Assembly (NCBI RefSeq): GCF_002238045.1
Contig: NZ_NBYO01000003.1
Span: forward strand, 646,766 to 710,765
Source of the DNA: Notoacmeibacter marinus
GTDB taxonomy: Bacteria > Pseudomonadota > Alphaproteobacteria > Rhizobiales > Rhizobiaceae
Length of the DNA stretch: 64,000 nt
Direction of reading: 5' to 3'
Position numbers and translations under genes: made by a program. Shown in pieces: positions 30,055 through 38,488 of this stretch. The notes under the pieces are model-generated. The model was given only the letters and a program-made list of their open reading frames with translations, had not been told where the DNA came from and did no database searches. Within the stretch, counting starts at the first letter, position 1. The number at the start of each line of letters is the position of its first letter.

Positions 30055-30317
30055 GCCGGGGCCTCCCATTTACTGTTTTGCAGGCTGTCTTCTGCTCATA
30101 TGGGCCGCACAACTGCGTCAGCCATGGGGGTCCTGTCCAGTTCGTCGCGCCATCCACAACCGGACGTATGGCCGGCGCGATGCGACAAATGTGGCGGTTG
30201 TGGGCCTATTTCCGTCAAACCACAGCCCCATTGGTAGGCCAAAAGATGCCGCAAGGGTGCTTCGTCGGCGGGATGGCGCGAGCAGAACACGGCAAAGACA
30301 TCTAGAGGGGACACTGC

Positions 30318-31898
30318 GTGCGGGACGGCATAAAGAAACTCACTCTGCGTTTAAGCGGTGCGGTACTGGCCGCGCTGATTTGCATACCGGCAATGGCCGA
30401 TACGGCGAACGAACCATGGAAGCGGGACGACCTCGCTCTGGTTATCGACGCCTATGAGTACAATCCAATCGACTGGCAGGCGCTGGCCTCCGACAAGCGG
30501 ATCGCCGGGTTCATCAATAAGGGTTCGGACGGTCTGCCGCCGAAATATCGCTGCAAGGGCGAGGGGATGGAATACGACCATTGCCGGCTGGCCTGGAAGC
30601 GGTATTCCGTCACGAAAGAACTCTACCATACACGCCGGATGATGGCGAAGGAGCTGGGGCTCGTTTGGGGCGCCTATCATCTCGGACGTCCCGGCAATCC
30701 GGAAGATCAGGCCGACCATTTCCTCGAATTCGCCGATCCGCAGGATGACGAACTGATCGCCATCGATATCGAGGACAACGATCCCGAAAAATTCATGAGC
30801 CTTGAGGACGCCGAGATCTTCGCGCGGCGTATCAAGTCTCGGACAGGCCGGTGGCCGGTGCTTTACACCAATGGCAGCACGTCGAAATTCATCGCCCAGC
30901 GCGCCCATGATTATCCGATTCTGTCGCGCCTGCCGATCTGGTACGCGCGCTATCGCAACGAGATCGAAGGCGTATTCCCGCTCGGCAATTGGGAAGATTA
31001 TGCGCTCTGGCAGTTCGCCAGCCACATCAACTGCAAGGGCAAGTCGACCTGCCCCTATCGCCCGCTGGGCACCGCCGAAGATATCGACGTCAATGTCGCG
31101 CCGATGAGCAAGGCTGCGCTGAAGAAGGTGTGGCCGTTCGGTGAACTGGTGCCGAAGATCGTGCCGGACGAGCCGGAAATGCTGGTTGCAAAAAGCAATG
31201 TTACCCCGGCCAAGGACGATGCGGGGAAGATGGTGCAGGTGGCGACGGCAGATGGCGGCTCGCTGGCGATACCCATGCCAATGCGCTCGCCGCGCGACCC
31301 GAAACCGGTTGGCGATGCCATTGCTGTTGCTTCTGTCGCCAAGCCGAAGGCCGAAACCGCCGCACCGATCGAACTCGCAACGGTCACCACTCCGATCGAG
31401 AAAGGCGCGTCACCCGCTTTGGCCTTCTCCGCACAGCCGGCCGCCCGACAGACCGCCACTCAGGCGCTCGCCAGCTTCGCCGCCGGCAAAAGCGTCAGCC
31501 CGGCCTTCAAAAAGAAGGTCGAGAAGGAGCCAGCCGACCAGCCGGCAGCGCGCGCCCCGGAAAAGAAGGTCGCTGCCATTGCCGTCGATAAGGCAAAGAG
31601 CGATCTGTCGCACAGAGCAGTTCTGAAAAAGGCCGAACCGAAGGCGATTCGTGCGGCGGAAAAACCGAAGGCTCAAACGACCCAGAACGTGGCCGTGACG
31701 AAAAAGGTCGCCGCGCCGAAAGTGCCGGTCGTGAAGGCTTCCATCGAGATGGAAGCCGGTGAGAAGGACACCAAGGGCCCGACCGTTCTGGAGCGCATCC
31801 AGTCTATCGTGGACAACACGCCCGACGAGCCTCTTGCGCCCTTGTTCGGTTTGAACGCCGCTTCCGTGGCTGACACCGAAACGCGGCGTTTCCGCTAA
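30318..31898 (+). CDS. Exported GH25 lysozyme-like protein with long Ala/Lys/Pro-rich tail
   Basis: The 526-residue product has a signal peptide (about 1-27), a glycoside-hydrolase family 25 domain (about 38-270) and a low-complexity tail rich in Ala, Lys and Pro (about 290-526). Catalytic acidic residues fit AIDIEDND, and LVIDAYEYNPIDW and WGAYHLGRPGNPEDQ are family-like. It would hydrolyse peptidoglycan in the periplasm; the tail may bind the wall or DNA. The start is the GTG at 30318, after GAGGGG. The 263 bp upstream, to the divergent acyl-CoA dehydrogenase gene, hold no gene. Confidence 0.82.
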   Translation: MRDGIKKLTLRLSGAVLAALICIPAMADTANEPWKRDDLALVIDAYEYNPIDWQALASDKRIAGFINKGSDGLPPKYRCKGEGMEYDHCRLAWKRYSVTKELYHTRRMMAKELGLVWGAYHLGRPGNPEDQADHFLEFADPQDDELIAIDIEDNDPEKFMSLEDAEIFARRIKSRTGRWPVLYTNGSTSKFIAQRAHDYPILSRLPIWYARYRNEIEGVFPLGNWEDYALWQFASHINCKGKSTCPYRPLGTAEDIDVNVAPMSKAALKKVWPFGELVPKIVPDEPEMLVAKSNVTPAKDDAGKMVQVATADGGSLAIPMPMRSPRDPKPVGDAIAVASVAKPKAETAAPIELATVTTPIEKGASPALAFSAQPAARQTATQALASFAAGKSVSPAFKKKVEKEPADQPAARAPEKKVAAIAVDKAKSDLSHRAVLKKAEPKAIRAAEKPKAQTTQNVAVTKKVAAPKVPVVKASIEMEAGEKDTKGPTVLERIQSIVDNTPDEPLAPLFGLNAASVADTETRRFR

Positions 31899-31910
31899 AG
31901 CACGCGGGGT

Positions 31911-33194
31911 CTACACTCCGCGTTCCAGCGCGCGCCATGCGATGTCGGTGCGGTAGAAGCCGTCAGCCCACTGGATGCGGTCAATTGCCGCGTAGGCCTT
32001 CTCACGGGCGGCGCTCAAGCTATGCGCCATTGCGGTCACGTTCAGCACCCGACCGCCATTGGCGACGATTTTGCCGTCCTTTTCGGCGGTTCCGGCATGG
32101 AAAACTGTGACGCTCTCGTCCGAAATCGTATCGAGGCCGGCAATCTCGCTCCCCTTTTGCGGCGTCCCGGGATAGCCCTTCGCCGCCATCACCACCGTGA
32201 GCGCAGGATCGCCCGACCATTGCAGCGGCTTGCATTCATCCAACCGTCCCTGTGCCGCCGCAAGAAGCACCGGTAGCAGATCGCTTTTCAGGCGCATCAT
32301 CAGTACCTGGCATTCCGGGTCGCCGAAGCGGACATTGTATTCGATCAGTTGTGGGCCTTTGTCTCCGATCATCAGCCCGGCATAAAGGACGCCGGTGAAA
32401 GGCGAGCCGCGCTCGGCCATCCCGTCCAGCGTCGGCTGGACGATCCGCGACATGACCGTGGCGATATGCTCGTCGGTGAGAACCGGCGCGGGCGAGTAAG
32501 CGCCCATGCCGCCGGTGTTCGGGCCGGTATCGCCATCGCCGACGCGCTTGTGGTCCTGCGCGCCGGCCAGCGGCAGCGCGATCTTGCCATCGCAGAGACA
32601 GAAAAAGGAGGCTTCCTCGCCGGTGAGGAAATCCTCGATCACGACCTCTGCGCCAGCGTCTCCGAACACGCCTTCGAAGCAATCGTCGATGGCCGCGCAG
32701 GCCTGTTCGACAGTTTCTGCCACGGTGACGCCCTTGCCGGCGGCCAGCCCGTCCGCCTTGACGACGATGGGCGCGCCGGCCTGCCGCACATAGGCCTTGG
32801 CCTTCGGGGCATTATTGAAGCGCGCCCAGCCGGCGGTCGGAACATCCTTCAGATCGCAGATTTCCTTGGTGAAAGCTTTGGAGCCTTCCAACCGCGCCGC
32901 TTCCCTGGACGCGCCGAAACAGGCGATGCCCGCATCGCGCAGATCGTCGGCCAGGCCGGCGACGAGCGGCGCTTCGGGACCGACCACCACCAGATCGATG
33001 GCTTCGCTCCGGCAGAATTCGACGATGGCCATATGACCCGAGACGTCCAGCGTCACGCATTCGGCATGGTCGGCGATACCGGGATTACCGGGCGTGGCGA
33101 AAAACCGTCCGAGCCGGTCCGACTGGGCGATCTTCCAGGCCAGCGCGTGTTCGCGGCCACCGGAGCCGATAAGGAGCGTGTTGATGGCGGTCAT
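31911..33194 (-). CDS. purD: Phosphoribosylamine-glycine ligase
   Basis: The 427-residue ATP-grasp enzyme performs the second step of purine synthesis. It begins [22 protein letters not shown]-grasp and metal elements follow in [41 protein letters not shown] and [17 protein letters not shown]. Length is normal. It converges on the GH25 gene with 12 bp between stops and is divergent from ubiA. Confidence 0.97.
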   Translation of the reverse strand: MTAINTLLIGSGGREHALAWKIAQSDRLGRFFATPGNPGIADHAECVTLDVSGHMAIVEFCRSEAIDLVVVGPEAPLVAGLADDLRDAGIACFGASREAARLEGSKAFTKEICDLKDVPTAGWARFNNAPKAKAYVRQAGAPIVVKADGLAAGKGVTVAETVEQACAAIDDCFEGVFGDAGAEVVIEDFLTGEEASFFCLCDGKIALPLAGAQDHKRVGDGDTGPNTGGMGAYSPAPVLTDEHIATVMSRIVQPTLDGMAERGSPFTGVLYAGLMIGDKGPQLIEYNVRFGDPECQVLMMRLKSDLLPVLLAAAQGRLDECKPLQWSGDPALTVVMAAKGYPGTPQKGSEIAGLDTISDESVTVFHAGTAEKDGKIVANGGRVLNVTAMAHSLSAAREKAYAAIDRIQWADGFYRTDIAWRALERGV

Positions 33195-33328
33195 GAGCGG
33201 TTTGTTCCGGCGTTTGTCGGATGGTTCGCCGATTGCCTATGGCGAGCGTCAGCTCGAATCAAGTTCGAACCTCTCCTTTCACTTGTCGATCACTTGACCG
33301 TTTCGCCCGGCGCTGCAATCTGCCGCTT

Positions 33329-34408
33329 ATGGAGAAGGTTCAGGATCTTGGCCAGCAGGGTCGCGTGGCGGATGCGCCATCGGGCCATTGGGTTTATCGG
33401 CTGCTGCCGCGCTCGGCCTGGCCCTATGCGCAACTGGCCCGTTGGGACCGACCCATCGGCTGGTGGCTTCTGCTCTGGCCGTGCTGGTGGAGTCTGGCCA
33501 TGGCGGCGAGCCTGACGGTGCAGTCCATGGCCGGCAGCGGTACGGCGGGCGGACGCGCGGCGGGCGAATTGTCCGGCACGAGCGGACCTCTCCTGCTGAC
33601 CGCGCTCTTTATCGCTGAACTGGCGCTTTTCATGATCGGCGCCATCGCAATGCGCGGCGCAGGGTGCACCTGGAACGATTTCGTCGACAGGAAGATCGAC
33701 GCGCAGGTTGCGCGGACCCGCTCGCGCCCCCTGCCCTCCGGCCAGGTCAGCACCAAGCAGGCGGCGGGCTTTCTCGTCACGCAAGCGTTGATCGGCCTTG
33801 CCGTTCTGATCGCGCTCTCCTCGCTTCCCGTACTGCTTGACATCCACACCCTGCGGAACGGTCTTGCCACTTTCGGCCTTGGGGTTGCCTCTCTTGCTAT
33901 TGTCGCCGTCTATCCCTTTGCCAAGCGCTTCACCAACTGGCCACAAAGTGTGCTCGGTCTCGCTTTCTCGTGGGGCGCGCTGATGGGCTGGCAGGCCTGG
34001 TTCGGCACGCTCGGCTGGCCGCCGCTCGCCCTCTATGCCGGCGCGATCCTGTGGACCATCGGCTACGATACGATCTACGCGCATCAGGACAAGGAGGACG
34101 ACGCTCTGGTCGGCGTCCGCTCCACCGCCAGGCTTTTCGGCGAGCGGACAGGCCGCGCGCTGATCTGGATCTACGCCGCCGCGCTTCTGTTTATGGCGCT
34201 AGCCTTTGCCCTCGCTGAGGTGCCCCTTCCCGCCTTTGCCGGGCTGATCGCTGCCGGGTTCCACATGGCCGGTCAGATCCGCGCGCTCGACATCGACGAT
34301 GCCGACCAGTGCCTGGCGCTTTTCAAGAGCAACAAGCGCGTCGGCTGGCTGATCTTTCTCGGCCTTCTCGGTGGCGCGGCCTGGGCGGCGCTGTCGCCGC
34401 AAATCTGA
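33329..34408 (+). CDS. ubiA: 4-hydroxybenzoate polyprenyltransferase
   Basis: The 359-residue membrane enzyme attaches the polyprenyl chain (from IspB at 45.9 kb) to 4-hydroxybenzoate in ubiquinone synthesis. The two Asp-rich motifs are NDFVDRKIDAQVARTRSRPL and DTIYAHQDKEDDALVGVRS. About eight to nine helices are seen. An insertion of about 20 residues rich in Gly and Ala separates the first two helices, making the protein somewhat longer than usual. ATG 33329 is chosen because upstream codons do not resemble the family. A terminator follows at 34424. Confidence 0.94.
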   Translation: MEKVQDLGQQGRVADAPSGHWVYRLLPRSAWPYAQLARWDRPIGWWLLLWPCWWSLAMAASLTVQSMAGSGTAGGRAAGELSGTSGPLLLTALFIAELALFMIGAIAMRGAGCTWNDFVDRKIDAQVARTRSRPLPSGQVSTKQAAGFLVTQALIGLAVLIALSSLPVLLDIHTLRNGLATFGLGVASLAIVAVYPFAKRFTNWPQSVLGLAFSWGALMGWQAWFGTLGWPPLALYAGAILWTIGYDTIYAHQDKEDDALVGVRSTARLFGERTGRALIWIYAAALLFMALAFALAEVPLPAFAGLIAAGFHMAGQIRALDIDDADQCLALFKSNKRVGWLIFLGLLGGAAWAALSPQI

Positions 34409-34423
34409 TCCGCAACGAAAAAA

Positions 34424-34441
34424 CGGCCCGTTGTCGGGCCG
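34424..34441 (+). terminator. Bidirectional terminator between ubiA and the DUF6101-like gene
   Basis: A perfect 7-bp stem (CGGCCCG/CGGGCCG) with a 4-base loop is flanked by AAAAAA on the left and CTTTTCC on the right. It can end both ubiA (plus) and the converging gene at 34472 (minus). Confidence 0.75.
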
Positions 34442-34471
34442 CTTTTCCTGCTTCTCAAGGCATTGTCGTTG

Positions 34472-35047
34472 TTACTGACGTGCGATGATCTCCTGACCAT
34501 CGACGATCAGCCGCATCCCCATCGAACCCGTCCGCCGACGGGCGAGGAAACGGGGACGGCGCGCACGGGTGGGACGTCCCGCACGGCGCTCGCTCGGCTG
34601 CGACTTCTTCACCGCGCCAAGGCTTTCTTCCAGCGTGCGGGCCACGCCGTCCGATTCGATCAGCAGCATCTGGAGGCCGAGCTTCTCGGACCAGAGATGC
34701 CAGTCGGCGGCGATGTCGTCGAGATTGTCGGCGACAAGAAGCGGCACGGTGAGGTTCGGGTCGTCGTGCAGAAGCGAAAGAGTGACGTCGATCCGCCCGT
34801 CTTCCAGTTCCTTGGCTTCGGCGGCAACGCCGCGATAGGCGGTCAGGCCGACCATCATGGATAGCGGCAGGCCGCTCTTTTCCAGGACACGGCGGGCGAC
34901 GACGCCCTTTTCGTGAACGGTGAAACTGACCGGCTCCCCGTTCTCGTCATAGCCGCAGCTGACGGTTTGAGGCAGATGAAAGGGATCGAGCCGGAGGCTG
35001 GTGATCTCTTCTCTTCGTGCGATCATGCGATCGGCAATGTTCTTCAT
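34472..35047 (-). CDS. DUF6101-like conserved protein
   Basis: The 191-residue soluble product has the pattern ITSLRLDPFHLPQTV, VVARRVLEKSGLPLSM, MVGLTAYRGVAAEA and SLLHDDPNLTVPLLVAD, and ends in an Arg-rich segment. It resembles a family of unknown function conserved in Hyphomicrobiales (DUF6101 as remembered, not searched). ATG 35047 is preceded by AGGGA at nine bases; a start 31 codons upstream is possible but has no family support. Confidence 0.7.
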   Translation of the reverse strand: MKNIADRMIARREEITSLRLDPFHLPQTVSCGYDENGEPVSFTVHEKGVVARRVLEKSGLPLSMMVGLTAYRGVAAEAKELEDGRIDVTLSLLHDDPNLTVPLLVADNLDDIAADWHLWSEKLGLQMLLIESDGVARTLEESLGAVKKSQPSERRAGRPTRARRPRFLARRRTGSMGMRLIVDGQEIIARQ

Positions 35048-35266
35048 ATCTGGCGTTCCCTGTAAGACTTCCGATCCAAGTCGCTGGGCGGTTGCCCGGA
35101 AGTTCGTCCGCGCCGTCTTTTGCGGCGTCGATAAGGGCACATTATGCGAGGGGACGCCGAAAACGCCTTAAGAGGCAGGGTGAACGAAACCTAAGCGATT
35201 CCGAGGGTTACGGAAAAGCGAACGGAACAGTCCGTGGAAAGGTCGCCTTAACGATAGTCCGGCCCG

Positions 35267-36679
35267 TCAGATTACCTTGCCGGGGTTCATGATACCGGAG
35301 GGGTCGAGCGTCTGCTTGATGCGCCGCATCAGATCGATGGCGACCGGCGGCTTCGTCGCAATCAACTCGTCGCGCTTCAGCGCGCCGATGCCATGTTCTG
35401 CGGCGAAGGAGCCGCCATAGCGGCGGACGACATCGTGCACCGCTGCGTTGAGCGGCTTCCATTTGGCCAGGAACGCGTCGGCTGCGCCAGGCGGGCCCTG
35501 CACATTAAAGTGCAGATTGCCGTCGCCCATATGGCCGAAACAGACAAGCCGACCCTCGGGTGTGACCCGTTCGACAACAGCCCCGGCCTCGACGATGAAA
35601 TCCGGAATGGACGAAACCGGCACAGACACGTCGTGCTTTATGGAAGCACTCTCGATCCGCTGGGCTTCGGGAATCGATTCGCGCACCTTCCAGAAGCTGT
35701 CACCCTGCGCGATGGAAGCGGCCAGAACGGCGTCAGTCACGGCGCCCTCTTCCAGCGCCCTACTGAGGATCTCTTCGGCCAGAGCGCGCGCCTCGTCTTC
35801 ACCCCGTCCGGACGATAGTTCCATCAGCACATGCCAGGCGGTTTCGTTCTGGATCGGGACACGGACGTCGGGGACATGCGCTTCGGCCAGCCGCGCCGCG
35901 TCGCCAGCCATCAGTTCGAACGCGGTGAGCGCGCTGCCAGCGGCAGAGGATGCCAGCCGATAGAGCCTCAAGGCGTCCGCTGGATCGTTCAGCGTGGCCC
36001 AGGCGACTTGACGCCCCTTCGGCTGCGGCACGAGCTTCAGCACCGCCGCTGTGACGATGCCGAGTGTTCCTTCCGCGCCGATGAAGAGGTTTCTCAGATC
36101 GTAGCCGGTATTGTCCTTCCGTAGCTTGCGCAGATCGTCCAGCACCTCGCCCGATGGCAGCACCACTTCAAGGCCCAGGCAAAGATCGCGGGCATTGCCA
36201 TAGGCCAGAACGTTCACGCCGCCGGCATTGGTCGCCAGAATGCCGCCGATCTGCGCGGTGCCCTGGCTGGCGATGGATAACGGGAACATCAGGTCGCGAT
36301 CCGCCGCGGCCTCGCGCACGGCCTGCAGGGAAACGCCCGCCTCGACCGTCATCGTGCCGGCATCGGCGTCGATTTCACGGATCGCATCCAGCCGCGACAG
36401 CGACAGGACGATCTGGTCGCCGGAGCCGTCCGGCACCTGCCCGCCAACGAGCCCCGTATTGCCGCCCTGCGGGACGATGGGCGTGCCGGTTTCGCTTGCC
36501 AACCGCAGAATCGCCGCCACTTCGTCGGTCGAACCGGGCCGCAGCACCAGCGGCGTCAGGCCATGGAAGAGTTTGCGCAATTCGTGACGGTAGGCGGCGG
36601 TGTCAGCCTCCGCCTGCAGTGCATATTTCTCGCCGACGATGGCAGTGAAGCGCTCGATCAGTTCCGGGGTGATCGTCAT
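35267..36679 (-). CDS. FAD-binding oxidoreductase, GlcD/D-2-hydroxyacid dehydrogenase family
   Basis: The 470-residue flavoprotein has a VAO-type FAD domain (RPGSTDEVAAILRLASETG, then PIVPQGGNTGLVGGQVP) and a C-terminal substrate domain ending AAEHGIGALKRDELI and TLDPSGIMNPGKV. D-lactate, D-2-hydroxyglutarate or related acids are likely substrates. The start overlaps the stop of the Sua5-type gene by four bases, so the two are coupled. The 219 bp downstream to the DUF6101-like gene hold no gene. Confidence 0.92.
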   Translation of the reverse strand: MTITPELIERFTAIVGEKYALQAEADTAAYRHELRKLFHGLTPLVLRPGSTDEVAAILRLASETGTPIVPQGGNTGLVGGQVPDGSGDQIVLSLSRLDAIREIDADAGTMTVEAGVSLQAVREAAADRDLMFPLSIASQGTAQIGGILATNAGGVNVLAYGNARDLCLGLEVVLPSGEVLDDLRKLRKDNTGYDLRNLFIGAEGTLGIVTAAVLKLVPQPKGRQVAWATLNDPADALRLYRLASSAAGSALTAFELMAGDAARLAEAHVPDVRVPIQNETAWHVLMELSSGRGEDEARALAEEILSRALEEGAVTDAVLAASIAQGDSFWKVRESIPEAQRIESASIKHDVSVPVSSIPDFIVEAGAVVERVTPEGRLVCFGHMGDGNLHFNVQGPPGAADAFLAKWKPLNAAVHDVVRRYGGSFAAEHGIGALKRDELIATKPPVAIDLMRRIKQTLDPSGIMNPGKVI

Positions 36680-37674
36680 GCGATTCCATCTCCATCTCGC
36701 GGAGCGGCGGCACGAGACAGGCGGTCGCGAATGGCTTCGCCCAGACCTTCGGCAGGGATCGGTTCAACCGCAATTGCTGTTGCTCCATAGCCATCCAATG
36801 CTCGCATCGCCGCGAAAAGCCGCGCTGCCGCCTGTCGCAGATCGCCGGCCTCGCTCAGATTTTCGACTGCGACGGCGCGTTCGAAACCGCTGGCGCGATC
36901 CGGGCCGAATGCCAGAAGCGCCTCGCCTTCGCGCACTTCATCGATATCGAGGCGGATAGCCGCATTGGGCGCGTAGTGCGAGGCCAGCATGCCCGGCGCC
37001 TGAATGGCGGCGCCACCGCCGGCGCGACCCACCGCGCCAAAATTGGCCAGTTCCTCGGCTGTTACCCCGCCCGGTCGCAGAATGGTGATGACGCCATCCT
37101 CCACCTTTACGATCGTCGATTCCACGCCGATCGCCGGCGCACCGCCATCGACGATCAGCGCGACCGATCCACCCAGATCGTCGGCCACGGCCTGCGCATC
37201 GGTTCCGGTGATCCGCCCGGAACGATTGGCGCTGGGCGCGGCGAGTGGACGACCGAGTTCGGCGATCACCTGGGCAGCGATACCACGCGGCTGACGAACC
37301 GCCAGGGTCGGTTGGCCGGCGGTGACCAGATCGTGCACCAGCGCATTCTCCTTCTTCGGCAGAACGAGAGTGAGAGCGCCGGGCCAGAAGGCGCCCGCCA
37401 GTTCGCGGGAAAGCGAGTCGAAACGGCAAAGCCGTTCGGCCATGGGAAGCCCATCGACATGGGCGATCAGCGGATTGAAGGCAGGCCGGCCCTTCGCCGC
37501 GAAGATGGCCGCGACCGCCTCGCCATTGCCCGCATCGGCGGCAAGGCCGTAGACCGTTTCGGTCGGCAGGGCGACCAGTCGTCCCTCATCGAGCATTGCG
37601 GCAGCCCGCACCACGCAATCAGGCGAATCTGCCTCCACTATAGGCGCTGAAGCGATGGTTGAAACCGTCATCAT
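36676..37674 (-). CDS. L-threonylcarbamoyladenylate synthase, Sua5 type
   Basis: The 332-residue enzyme makes threonylcarbamoyl-AMP for the t6A37 modification of tRNAs. The YrdC domain (about 20-210) shows ALPTETVYGLAADAGN, KGRPAFNPLIAHVDG and SANRSGRITGTDA. The extra C-terminal Sua5 domain (about 215-332) explains the length compared with short TsaC. The start is 135 bp from the divergent gene at 37809, with a TTAA-N7-TTAA motif between. Confidence 0.93.
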   Translation of the reverse strand: MMTVSTIASAPIVEADSPDCVVRAAAMLDEGRLVALPTETVYGLAADAGNGEAVAAIFAAKGRPAFNPLIAHVDGLPMAERLCRFDSLSRELAGAFWPGALTLVLPKKENALVHDLVTAGQPTLAVRQPRGIAAQVIAELGRPLAAPSANRSGRITGTDAQAVADDLGGSVALIVDGGAPAIGVESTIVKVEDGVITILRPGGVTAEELANFGAVGRAGGGAAIQAPGMLASHYAPNAAIRLDIDEVREGEALLAFGPDRASGFERAVAVENLSEAGDLRQAAARLFAAMRALDGYGATAIAVEPIPAEGLGEAIRDRLSRAAAPRDGDGIA

Positions 37675-37729
37675 GGCTCATGGCCTAGCGCCAAGTCCTG
37701 CGGCGCGCAATGCCTGCATCGATGGGCTA

Positions 37730-37744
37730 TTAACCCCTCATTAA
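37730..37744. promoter_or_regulatory. Candidate CtrA binding box (TTAA-N7-TTAA)
   Basis: TTAACCCCTCATTAA lies in the divergent gap between the Sua5-type gene and the exported protein gene at 37809, 64 bp before the latter's ATG. It matches the TTAA-N7-TTAA consensus of the alphaproteobacterial cell-cycle regulator CtrA, and the right half extends to TTAACC. Confidence 0.5.
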
Positions 37745-37808
37745 CCCGATTTGCCAACCTGACGGAAAGGGTCGCCATGGCATGGTCGGCACTATGAGGA
37801 AGAACGCC

Positions 37809-38462
37809 ATGAACCGTACCCGTCTCACGATTATTGCCTGCGCCGCGTCGCTGAGCGCCGGCGCTGCCGTCTCCCATGCGCAGACGGAGACGGGACCGGG
37901 CGGCTATGTCTATGAGTATCAATCGCCATCGATCATGCTGATCAAGCCGGAGGGCTGGGAGCCGTCGAAGGCCGAAGCGCCCGAGCCGCCGTTGCTGCGA
38001 CCGATCATGCCGACGGATCTCTACGAAGACGAAGAACTGACCCGGACAAGCGCGCTGGAGGAGGTCATCGGCCGACCGGACGAAAACGCGCTCGGGCCGA
38101 TCCTCGCAGCGCAGCGCGCCGAGGAACGCCAGCGCAGGCTGGCGGCGCAAGAAGCCGAGAAGGGCGCCAATCAGTTGGCCGACACGCCGGTGTTGCCCGA
38201 TGAAGGGGTCGACCGGCAGACCACCGCCGCGCTTCCTGATGCGGACGAAGCCGCGCAAACCGATGTGACGGTCCAGAACGACGTCGAAATCATCGGCGGG
38301 GACGGGGCTGAAGCATCCGCTTCGGCCGAAGAGCCGCCCATGGACGAACTTGCCAAGGAAGGCTCCGGGCCAGCTATTGTCGAGGTTGAGACAAAGAACG
38401 CTTCCGCCAATGAAGGCGCGCCGTCCGAGCCGGAATTCTCCAAGATGAAGATGCGCTACTAG
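37809..38462 (+). CDS. Uncharacterised exported, Ala/Glu-rich protein
   Basis: The 217-residue product has a signal peptide (about 1-25, to AVSHAQ). A short ordered segment follows (GGYVYEYQSPSIMLIKPEGW), then a long acidic, alanine-rich and probably disordered region with a helical stretch (AAQRAEERQRRLAAQEAEK). No family was recognised. GAGGAAG seven bases before the ATG at 37809 decides the start. A CtrA-like box upstream suggests possible cell-cycle control. It converges on glyS. Confidence 0.65.
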   Translation: MNRTRLTIIACAASLSAGAAVSHAQTETGPGGYVYEYQSPSIMLIKPEGWEPSKAEAPEPPLLRPIMPTDLYEDEELTRTSALEEVIGRPDENALGPILAAQRAEERQRRLAAQEAEKGANQLADTPVLPDEGVDRQTTAALPDADEAAQTDVTVQNDVEIIGGDGAEASASAEEPPMDELAKEGSGPAIVEVETKNASANEGAPSEPEFSKMKMRY

Positions 38463-38488
38463 CCGCAATCCATCGTAATTCCCGTTGT

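Noticed and set aside
30055..30317. Short open frame of ~75 codons in the gap before the GH25 gene
   Set aside because: No ribosome site, family resemblance or coding-like composition; the gap is better explained as a divergent promoter region.
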